Shown one piece after another: positions 10,617 to 22,600 of a stretch of DNA of 64,000 nt; positions within the stretch are counted from its first letter, which is position 1, and each line of letters starts with the position of its first letter. The DNA is from Trichobilharzia szidati (Eukaryota > Platyhelminthes > Trematoda > Strigeidida > Schistosomatidae): assembly GCA_944472155.2 (NCBI GenBank), contig OX235274.1, positions 35,152,052 to 35,216,051 of the forward strand. Reading direction: 5' to 3'. Under the pieces are notes generated by a model, which was given only the letters and a program-made list of their open reading frames with translations, was not told the origin of the DNA and made no database searches. The position numbers and the translations under genes were made by a program.

Positions 10617-13600
10617 GTAAGTACGGTTTTTGTTGTCATTCTAAAATTTATGCTTACACAACCAATTGTTTCAGTCCAACATTATCGATTGTTTTGTATT
10701 CAGTAATTTCTCTTTGTGTGTATTCATGATCACAATTTATTTACACACGTCTAAAACTTTTCAACTCTTCTGCATCAAAAACGCTAGGACGATATGCACT
10801 CGATAAAGTGACTTGAAATTTTTTTCACATACGGGAAAAACTACTCGCACGGAAGTTCGTCAGGGACTATGTGATTATGTTTGATGAATCGTATTCAAAA
10901 CATCAGTAAATAGTAGTGTATAGCTGTGTCGGATATCAGAACGCTGATTGGTGATCTAATTTTGTCTAGACTAAAGTTTAGCGACTCAAGCTAATGGCTA
11001 ACAAAAACACCTTACGAAACCAAGTCTCTATTTGGAAAGAAAAATTGATAGAAAAAAACTGAGCGGAATAAACTTACTGTACGGCTGGCAATCTCCTGTA
11101 TCTTTTCTGTCTCACTGTTCGTTGTATAGGTTCTTAGTGTTATTTCGAAACAATATCATCGAACCAATTGTAAATCATGTCATTTTTCGCTGGAAAACTA
11201 ATTCTCTAATGCCTACATAATCCTTTTATGGAATAGGTGTGTCTCCATTCTAACAGGTCAACCAAATCAGAAGAGTGATTTTGTGTTTCGAATATTTCTG
11301 TAGAACCATTCAATGTCATTTGGTTGGTAGTTGGCTTGGGTTGCTTAACACCTCAGTCTTACCCTAATTACTATCCAAAGTCTAGTCTCAGCCTAAATGG
11401 AACACCAAGCTCATTTCTCGTACTCTTTAAATACCTCTAGACTTTCAAACTTGGTACTCTTCCCGTAATACAAGTAACTGACTTGTTACGTCAAAAGTAG
11501 CTGTTTACTGCAGACGGAGAAGCAGTCTAATCAAACTACATGAAAATCAAAATATTTTGAAAACATTGAGAAAAGACTTGCATATACTTGACATGCGTTT
11601 CCTAATTTCGAAGGGTATTTGAATTCACCAGATTGGCTTGGCATCATAATAATTACAGGCAAGAAAATGATCAAATTCATCAATCACTATTAACTAGATA
11701 TGTCCATTTCCTACCATTTTCAGAAGTTAGTCAGTGTCATCTATCCATGCTTGACTTTTTATCCCTTAATACGTTTTGGTGTTTCTGTTTGTTTCTTCTT
11801 TGTGGCAATTTATTCAGAGTAGTTGCCAAGTTACAAACTTGCCCAAATTTCATTGTTTTGTTTAGATATCTATCTTTGGTCATACGACGCTATTTTATTG
11901 ATTACTCTGCCGATTCATACAGGATAAGATTGAATATATACTTCAATAAAGATGTTTTTTTGTGTACCGTCGTGTTTGAAGCTATTGTACATGATGAAGA
12001 AATTTAGTGTCTGTGGAACTAATTCATAACATCATGTTATATTCGTTTGTAATTATTATACATATCATATGTTAATCACTTGATAGTCACTTATTTCAGA
12101 ACACAATATTCAGCAAAGGGACTCTTTTCAACTTTTATTATCAAGCTGTGCAATCGTATATATATATATAACTTTTTATATTAAAAAATTATATCCCGTG
12201 AGTAAATTTAAAGATAGGTGCGAAAGCATAAAATAATAATAGTATGAGATGCAATTAAAATATTTGTGATTATAATCATATTTAAATATCGAGAGTCAAG
12301 TGGCAAAACAATTAATGTCATATGTAGAGTGATTCATAGGGTGTATTAATTTTGGAAGTGGGTGTATAATTATAGAGCTAATAGGCTAATATAAAACGTT
12401 ACGTAACATGCTGTGAAATTTGGTAAGATGGAATTCAACATTGTAAAAAAAAAATGTTTTCGATTTAGAATAACAATTGGAAATAGTTCAAAGCAAGAAT
12501 AGTATTAATAATAATTGTGGTAATAAGGGAAAGGTACATTGACTGGCTAAATAAACAATACAGATAAAAATAAATGTCTATCCCTTTACGGTCAAGGCAG
12601 AAGTAGGGATTTTACATGCTTCTTTTGTACACGAAGGTCTGGCTTAAACTCATGAATCGTCAATGTCTCTGCTGTCTTTAGAAGTTTATAATGAAGAAAA
12701 CGCGGCAAGTTAGCGTGTCTTCGATAGATCTTAAAATCATGGTAATGGTTGGTAGTGTGACAGGAGTCGATTATAATTGCAAATATTTTAATTGCATCTC
12801 CTACTATTATTATTTTATGTATTCACACCTATCTTTAAATTTCCTCACGGGATATAATTTCTTAATATAAAAAGTCATATATATATATATATGATTGTAC
12901 AGCTTGATAACAAATTCGTTGAAAAGAGCCTCTCCGCTGAATATTGCGTTCTTAATGTTACAGTAGGAATTATTATATTATTGAAAAAAATGCAAATTCA
13001 CTTATTTGTATAATAAGATTAGGCATGTTTAGTAAATGTGTAATCTCTTAGGCTTCATTTAATAAGATGTATTGAATTCTTACTACAATTACATTTGTTT
13101 TTTTTTGTAGTATACTGGCAACCCTATGGTACTGCAGTCATAGAACCTCAGTTTGTGCGTTTGACGTCTGATGTAAAAAGCAGTCAAGGTGGTATTTACA
13201 ATACAAAGCCTTTGATCACTCGAGATTGGGAGGTGGTCATCGCCTTCCATGTTCATAGCCCGAAAACTTTGGTTGGTGATGGATTTGCCTTTTGGTATAC
13301 TCAGCATCCACCTTCACCTGGTATATATTGTTTGATAATTTCTTTTATAGCTACGCTATTAATATTTTCTAGGACCAGCATTTGGTAATAGAGAAAAGTT
13401 TCGTGGGTTAGCTGTTTTCTTTGACACATACGCCAATCAGAATGGAGAGCACAGCCATGATCATCCGTATATTAGTGCAATGATCAACGATGGGACTAAG
13501 CATTATGATCATGATCGGGATGGAACTTTAACAGAACTGGCTGGTTGTTCGAATAATTTCAGAAATAGTGATTACTCAATCGCTTATATTCGTTATAACA

Positions 13601-16600
13601 ATAACCAGTTAAAGGTAAGCTTACTAAGCATGCGTTATAAACAGCTTTTTGTTGTACATAAGCGATACCTATTTCACTTCACTGACTGACTCGTTTTTTT
13701 ACAGGATACTGTACATCTAGTCTCTACACTGCCCAGTTGTCAGTCCAAACCCAAGCTGGTCCTCATACGAGGGCAACACTGGTCAAATAACTTACGCTTT
13801 TGTAAATCGTCTATCTAGAATGGCTATGTTTTATCATTAAATAAAAAGATAGTGCATTGTTGTGCAGTAGAGTTGACTCTTCATGGACAGTACTTCTCTT
13901 ATTTCACAGCTGATTCAGTTGAAGGAAAGTTAAGCGGATATACTTTATTTATCCGACCGGTGATAATAGTTATACAAGTAGGACGGAAATTAAGCGGGAA
14001 AGAAGTAGAGGCAAGAACAACATGTAACATAGTAGTGATTCATTTCAATGTGTTGTAAACTGCCATGAACTAGTAAAAATAGTAGATAATAGTCGATCCA
14101 ATTAAAGATTAAATTAGGCGTATGTGTATCTACTACTCACAGTAAGTAAAATGGATTATTACGGGAAATTTTGCACTGTCACACCTCGCTATTTCATACC
14201 TACATGCTTACATGTCACCACTTAAAGCAACAGTTTTTGTCCCTGTTTTGATCTAGTCACCTTCATTGCCTTAAAAACCGTTGAAGAAGCCCTTTTGTTC
14301 TGATGACGTTGCCTTCGCACTGCTGTGTTGAATATGCTTTGTCGTATATGATGAATATTGTGTTCACAGCCATTCGGTAATTGCATTCAAACAGTCACTA
14401 AGTGCACATTTTTCGGTAACAATATTCTACTGGTTACTCATGATTATTCAATAAATGAATATGTTTGATTTCCTTTTTTATCCTTAGGTTTCTGTAAAAC
14501 ACCAAGGTGCAGGCGATCCTATTGAATGTTTTACAGTTGATGGTGTCCATCTGCCAACTGGTTACTACATTGGAGTTACTGCAGCTACTGGTGATCTCTC
14601 AGGTGAGTTGGCGATATTTTGCTTAATATTGTCTTTTTTGTGACCATAATAATACTGGATTTAGGTTCGTTCTAGTGTCACTTCAACACACAGTATACTT
14701 TAAAACAAGCAACAAAAGTTAATAAAGCAGGATATAATGAATTCATCAAATTTCGGTAGAACTCTTCAGCTGGATACTCTACATACAGGGATATAAAATT
14801 AAGATAAAATGCATTATGGTTCAGTTACATCACTTAAATAAACAATTAGTTATCAGTGAGTGAAAGAACTTGAATATATCAAGAATTGCGAACTAAATAA
14901 TATTGATAATAATGGTAATACTAAGTAAAATAATAATTAATATGTAAGTAAATAGTTTTAAATGAATCAGAAATAGTAGTAATTAGAGGTAGAATAAAAT
15001 GTTAATAATGATAATAACAGTTAATAAGCAAAACATATTACCATGGTAAATTCAGAGTGACTACCATTTCCTTTTGTACACAGAGACTTGGTTTATAAAC
15101 TCAAATTGCACAAGCCTCCGCAGTTGAAAGCATCTTCCTTTTTGTTTATCTGCTGATAATAGTGAATGACTTGACAGCGTCAATATCATGTCCATAGTCC
15201 ACAAGATGCTTTGTTATTGAACTTTTAGACACTTTCACTTCATCTGTTTTCAACCACCTTGGCAAATGCTGCATCATGCGAGTTGACAATCGCCTCTCTG
15301 TTTGACCTATCTTTTTGCTTCCATAAACACAGTCAAATTGATACATGCAGTTTGAAGTGTCGAGGATTGGCGACTGGTTTTTCCCAGATTGTTGAACCAC
15401 TCGCTTGGTACTGTTAAGGAAAACAAGTTTTGCAGCATAATAAGTTCTCTTGATAGCTTTATTGAGTCTTCGTTTGACTACTTCTTGTACATCATCTCCT
15501 TTGAACGACAAACTGATATAGACAGATTTCTTCGGAACTCTTTGGATAGTTTTGCAGGGGGTAATTTCTTTACAGATTTATTAATGAGCTTCTCGGGATA
15601 TCCATTCTTAGGTAAAATATCCTTCAGAGTTTCTATTTCATGTACAACCGTACCGTCAGAACAAATTTTTCGTGGCCTATTGAACTATGTTCTGACTAAG
15701 TTCTTTTTATGGTGGATTAGAACAAAACTTTTGAAATGTATGTTCTGCCCTGTCCTTGGAGACTTGTTAAACATAGGTCTTTCCATTATGCTGTCAGTCC
15801 TTTCCATTAGAGAAACATCTAGAAATTTAATGGTATCGTTTTCCTCGTGTTCTACTGTTGTAAATTCGTATCGGGAAATAAATGTTTCCAACACAATATA
15901 CTATTCCTATGCCAAGAAAGACGAAGAAGGCTGACCGAAAATGCATATATCTATTGCCCCATGAAAAAGGCAATATAACTTTGATTGGACACTAGTTAGT
16001 AACTAGTGTAATGTGTCTAGTCCTTTGTTTGATGCAGACTGAATTCTATCAGTCAAGTTTGCAGTGTGGCCACCATTCTAGGTGGCTCACCATCACGGTG
16101 CACTTTGAATTGTTGATATTAGACGGTTGAAGGCAATCAGTAGGAGGAAGACTTGGATCGGGGTTTCGTGCCTTTTGGCACTCACCAGTCAGCAAGGCAT
16201 ATCTGCAGTCTTGAAGGAACTCATTTCTCCCCCCCCCCCTGAGATTCAAACCTGCGTCTCCTAGTGTTGCAGTCAGTCAGAAACGTTACCACTGAGCTAT
16301 TCAGGCTCGCGATTGACCTCCTGTAGGACTGTATTGGATACTTTAATTGGACGCTGGTTAGTAACTAGTGTGATTCGGCTGTACCAATTAAATTCAGTGA
16401 CGCGACTTACAGTTTTCTAGTTTACAGATCATGTCTCCTCCTTTCGTTAACACATTTCTACCATAAACGTTTCTGCTAACCTTTTTTTACTGTTTGTGTA
16501 TTTTTCTTTGACTGTGTGAAAGTAATCAACTGTCAGTCTATTTCTACTTTCCATAGTCTATTGTTATAAACATGTTCAAATATTTTGACATAATAATTAT

Positions 16601-19600
16601 GGATTCTGACCAGTCACGTAAAACATGGGGTTGACATTCGTGACATTTTTAAAAAAGTTTTTAACTGAGTGCGTGCACTTTGATTATAACTAATCAATAA
16701 GCAAGCTTAGTTCTCTTCATTTTGACACTATATGCATGCTTTTTATGTCTAAGTATAACGTAGTTATGTGTCAAAATCAATATGATCTTCAGAAGTTTTT
16801 CAGCTGAAAACTGCGAAGTAGAAAATAAGGTCATCTGAGAACTGAGTAGTAAAATGTATTGCAGTTTTGTGACTAAAAATCAATTCTAAAATTGTTATCA
16901 CTCAAGAGGAGCTAAGTGTTATTTGATGAATAGTACAGCAAGACTCTGTATTCCGATATAAGAAAAAAATTTGAAAATTCTGGATAAGCAGAGTTATGTA
17001 TCCAGTAGTTGTAGAGAGTTATTTTATCTGGTACTGAGTAATTTTCGCTCCGTCCTTCTCTATGGCTCTGAAACATGGCCAATACGAGTTGAAGACATGA
17101 AAAGGTTGACTGTTTTTGATCATAGATGTCTACGATCTCTTTCTCACGTTAGGTGGTATAATAAGGTAAGTAATGTTGACGTTAGGCGTAGAGTGTTGGG
17201 CAAACAGGGGAAATCAATCGACGAGGCTATAAAGTTACATAGATTGAGATGACTAGGTCACGTGCTGCGCATGCCCAACCATCGCCTCCCCTGACGGGCA
17301 TTACTAGCTGATATAGGTGTTGTGGGTTGGAAAAGAGTAAGTGGTGGCCAAACAAAAACATGGCATCAATCCATGAAATCCCTGACAGTTAAACTGAGTC
17401 AGGTAGGGAGATGCAGACTTCTGGGTTGGGGCCCTCGGGATTCCTAGAATCAATGGCTGGAGACACTAGGTGACATGGCTCAAAATCGTTGTCAATGGCC
17501 TTCGCAGATGTATTCAGTCTCTGTAATCTTTCATATTCCTTTCTACCATTACTCATTCTGTTTCACTCTTATACTTGTCAAAACTCTATTGATTCTCCTC
17601 ACTCATCTTCTTGTCTACGTTTGTGTGCTCTTTGGAACGTGGCAACTCGAACTGCTGCACTTCGGTGCCAAGTTCTATGTTGAATCCAGCCAGCCAGCCA
17701 CCAAGTAATTAGTTAGTGCTTTAACTGATGTCTCTAATTCTATTACCAAGCGGAGAATAACTCAGTATGAGGATGAGCTGCATTTAATTGACAGGAAGGC
17801 TGTGGTTTCCAAATGACCATCTTCTTTCATCCAATATGTTACTTTTCAAAATCAGACAGAGTGGTTTATACCTGTTCAGTTCGATTAAAGTACTATTTCT
17901 ATGACGAACGGCAGAGGTAACTGTACACAAAAAAATTTCTTCATGAAAGGATTTAAGTAACCACTCTTGAGAATTTCCTTATGCCAAGTACCAAGAAGTG
18001 CTCGGCCTCAGGTTGACATGTCAGCTCATTGTGCAGATGCTCCGACGATATCTGAGAATTTAACTTGAATTAATTCCCGAGTGCGTCGGTGGCACAGTGG
18101 TTAGAACTCTCGCCGACCATGCACATGGTCTGAGGTTCGATCCCCTGCTGACGCACACCTGATATCTATGGTCGGCCTGCAAAATTTGGGCTACCGATAT
18201 CCATGCTGAAAATTCCATACTTGTACCAAAAATACGGTGTGGAATCAAGCTGTAATCAAAAATATAAAATATAAATATAGTCACCATCTACCGAAATACT
18301 TTAAGTTAAATCCTCGAACATTGTCGAAGCATCCGCACAAGGAGTCGATATATCAACCTGAGGTCGAGCACTTCAGTTCAATCAGTCATTTGTAAAGTTC
18401 AAATTAAATTAGATAATAACTAATCCCCGTTGCAAAAGAGGTGGTGGCTGTCGTGGCCCAAGTGGTCTAATGGATAATGGTTTGGCGTCTGAAACTATGG
18501 GTACTGGGTTCGAGACCCAGTGGGAAGACTATCACTCATTGGGGAATATGCAGGTAGGTAGGTACATCCAGATGATGAGTCCCAGATGAGACAGCCGAAA
18601 TGCGCATCCTGGTGGATTCCACCGCTAATCACTACCCACCTAATTACTTCAGCCTACAAATATGTTTGTATGGAAATATGATATTCAAGTACAGAATGCC
18701 TATTAGGTCTTCATTAATTCATTCAGCGTAGTGTTTCTTTTTATTCGAACTAAATATTCTTCATCAATTATTTACTTCTTTTTTCATATTTAGATAATCA
18801 CGACATATATTCCATCCATACATATGAATTAGATCGTGTTCTAAAAGTAAGTCCATTGATGTAGATTTATTCCTTAGCCCTTTTTCGTCCAAAGTCAATA
18901 ATTTTTAACCGTTTCGTTTTGCTAGTTCCCACGTCCAACCTTCCCGCTTTATCGCGTTCGCTACTGGTCAATCCAGATTTAGGCGTGCATTGGTTGGATT
19001 GTGAATCTCAGACCAATTGTGAGGTGTTGGTGGTGAGTGGGCATTCTACAGTTGCACCACCGATGCACAGTTTGTTAAATTACCATATCAAACTTTAATC
19101 GGGAGATTAGGGTAATAACTATACACTTTGCCTGAGATTTACAACAATCAACCCAAAACTCATTCTTCACATTAGAATACCTTAAGATAACGGTAGCTAG
19201 CAACTCAGTGAAATGCATATTGTGTCACAATGATAAGTGGCCAAGGCCAGGTTAAAGAATAACGATCAAGAGAAACGAATGCACCAATAACCTTGAAACA
19301 CTCACTCAGACCAAGCTAATGAAACACTATATTCGTAGGAAAATAATGAGTAGAGTGTGTGAAAATATCAAACGGGATATCTGATTAGTTTAGAGTTAGG
19401 TTACGAGTAGGTTGAAGGTTAGATTAGGGTAGGTTTAGGGAAGGATTAAAGTTAGGTTTGAGTAAGGGACCCTAGTTCTTCCTTTTTGAAATCGCTAGGT
19501 CCTTTCAGGGTCATTGAAACGTTCGTTAGTTCGTTTGGATATTATTATTATTGTTCCCTTGGGTTCCTAGTGGAACATAGGGCTTCAAGTACACGTCTCC

Positions 19601-22600
19601 ACTTGTTTCTGTCTTCTGCTGTACTTTTCACCTGCATCCATGTTAGTCCATACTAATTCAACTCCTCTTCACATGATCTCCTCCATGTCACCCTTGGACG
19701 TCACACTCGCCGCTTCCCTTTCAGGTCCCACTCGAGCTATGGTCTGACGCGCGATGTCACCCGGTGGCCTCTTCAGCGAGTGTCCAATCCATCTCCAATT
19801 TCTCCTGCATATTTTTTGAGCGATTGGTTCTTGCTTTGTTTGTTCCCATGGTTTCTTGTTGGTGATTCTTTCCAGCCATCTGATCTTCAGTATAGAGTGA
19901 AGACAGTTGTTGATAAAGGTCTGCAACCTGTTGGAAATATTCTTTGTGACCCGCCGCCAAGTTTCTGATCCGTATAGAAGAACTGACTTGACCTTTTGTA
20001 TTGAAAATCTGAATTTTGTTGTTGATGCAGGCTGAGTGACGAAGATTTCCAGATTGGTTTCAGATTGATGAATGTGTTTCTCGCCTTCCCGATTCTCGAT
20101 TTGACATCTTCGTCCGTTCCTCCTGTAGTTGAGACAATGCTCCCCAGATAAGTGGATGAAGTAAACTCTTTCAAATCCCTCCCGTTGATGGTGATTGGCA
20201 CTGGATGTTGCTGCTGTTGTTGGTTGGTTATTTTCATAACCTCCGTCTTGTCTATGTTCACCTGGAGTCCTGTCTTTGCTGCTTCTTCGACCAGTTTGTC
20301 GGTTTTCGCTTGTAAGTCTTCGATTTTGTGTGACATCAAATCCAGATCTTCTAGATTCTTCACGTCGGTCCAGGATATCCCTATCTTCTCGTTTCCCACT
20401 GTGTGACGCATAATCCAGTCCACCACCACCCTTGTCTGACTCATGTGTTTACTCCAAACGCCTCTCTGAGTTTTCCGTTGTGGATCACTTGACATGTGCC
20501 GTTGAATAAGGCTGATGAATATTTGGGGTATGCCGTAGTACCCGAGTAGTTTCCAAATTACTTTGCGGTCGACACTGTCGAAGGCCCTCTCAAAGTCTAT
20601 AAAGTTGAGGTAGAGGATTGATTGCCATTCCATGCTTTGTTCGATGATGATGCGTAGAGTTGCAATTTGGTCAGAACATGATTTGCCTTTCCTGAATCCA
20701 GCTTGTTGTGGTCGGAGTTCTGTATCCAGTGCGTCCTTTATTCTCTCCAGAATGATGCGACTGAGAATTTTAGTTGACGTCAACAGGAGCATGATTGCTC
20801 GCCAGTTCTTGCAGAGTCCTAAGTCGCCCTTCTTTGTTAGTTTCACGGGGTAACCTTCCCTCCAGTCAGTAGACACCTTTCCCTCCTTCCAGACCTCGCC
20901 TAGATTACTAGCTCACTAGTTTTCTAGCCGGTCCCAAGCCTGGATGAAGAGGGAGGGTTGGGACGTTGTGCTAACAACTCCACCCCCAAAACGTAATCAA
21001 ATTGCTACAGAAACTTCAACGCACAAATATATTAAAAATTTTAAAAATATAAACAATAATCTTATTTTTCGTTCGCATAGCTCTTCTTTAACTTTTCCAT
21101 AGATAGTTTTGCGTCTTTCATCTATATGATACCTGGCCACAATATTCTCAGTGACCTAATTGGAGTGTCATAAATAAACTGAAGGTTGCTGGCCGAAATT
21201 TTCCAGGTATATGCTACATATCGTCATCGTCATTTCAACTCGAATCGTTACACCACTTCATCTAAACTCATTTGTTTTCTCTGTTTGTATGCTGTCAGTT
21301 TTTGGTTTCATATTTCACGGTGTTTACAAAATTGTAAAACAGTTTTTAGTAGTTGTCAGTGGTAGTAGTAGTCCCGCCTAAAATGATAAAATCTCGTTTA
21401 CTTTTGAAAAAAAACTGTATGTGTATATATACTGTTATGACAAAGTTTGTACCTGCTGGCTTTTAATACGTCCTCCTTCTTAGTAGAGGATGAATAAAAA
21501 ATAACTATCAAAACAAGTTGCATTTAACACATGAATTGTGAATTGGGTGTTGTGTGAACTGTAAACGCCTTTTATGTGGGAGTGGTTGCTTTTGAAACTA
21601 AATAATTACAAACAACCGATTGTGTTTTTGTACGAATTGCCAATGCTCTGCAAGTATATTTTTTTGTTCTGTTACTTTGTCATCAAACGTAGCTTTCTTT
21701 CTTTTTTTTGTCTTCAAAAATTGAATATCTATGGCACTCACTAGTAGTTGCCATTCCAAGGTGTTGCTTAGTATTTTTGTGCCATTTAGTTTGGTAAATA
21801 ATCATTTGTGTAGTTCAGTGAATTGCATTCACCTGTTCACTGCTATCAGAACTTGTACATTCTTGAAACTTATAGTAAAAGACTTTGTGACTAAGCGAAG
21901 CCCTTAATTCGTAATTTGAGACTTCACACAACACTAGACGCACCTAATTTTTATACCTTATCTTACTTGTGTAGGCTTTACTATAACTATAAATTGTTAT
22001 AAGCACAGTGTTTTTGAGTATTTGGCACATGGTTTAGCAAATACTCTTTATCTGTTGTGTCATTTAAGTCAGTGTGTTGGGGATGCCATCTTTGACACAC
22101 GCTTTGCGTCAGTGGTGTTCAGCGGTAGAATACTCTCCAACTACGGGAGGCTCAAGTGGTCTGAGATTCGATCTCCAACCGATACAGTCTTAAACCTCGC
22201 CCAGCTGGGGTAGTAAGTCCGGTAAAGAGAAAAGGTTGAGCACGAGGCTAGCGACCTCACCCTGTAAAAATAAAACTACTGCTATCGAAACTTAAAAGCT
22301 CAAGCTTTTGAAGCCCTGTATCCTACTCGGAATGCGAAGAAATACTGACTGACTGGTTTCAACATAGACCTTTACACAGAAGTGCAGCAGTTCGAGTAGC
22401 CACTCACCATGTAGCATACAAAGCAGGAGAAGAGAGTAGAGAGAGATCCAAAAGAGAGATAATAGACAGAAGTGTGAGACAAAAACAACAGAGTTTTATT
22501 GTATATGACTAGTCTTCCCCATTGAGAACGGTTTTGAGCCATATCACCAATCGTCTCCAGACATTGGTATTTACCACCCTGGGGACCCTAACAAGGAAGC

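Larger units (their letters stand above)
14603..18793 (+). other. VIP36-like intron 4
   Basis: 4191 bases containing, in order, a PLE (14700-15889), a tRNA-like SINE (16040-16320), a family B non-LTR 3' end (16960-17700), SINE-B (18075-18275) and a hammerhead-bearing SINE (18455-18690). The stretch 16320-16960 shows nothing recognisable. Confidence 0.85.

Noticed and set aside
11633..12007. 124-codon ORF in lectin intron 1
   Set aside because: AT-driven, hydrophobic, no motif, no splice context, and it ends just before a PLE terminal repeat.
18459..18535. Functional tRNA gene
   Set aside because: The TpsiC arm is perfect, but the acceptor stem does not pair and the anticodon loop has eight bases; it is a SINE head.
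19390..19450. GGTTAG/TTAGG-rich stretch as interstitial telomeric repeat
   Set aside because: Units are irregular in length and sequence, with no sustained TTAGGG array.
19887..20876. 329-codon ORF as a host gene
   Set aside because: Clear RTE reverse transcriptase with the catalytic block deleted and the rest of the protein in other frames.
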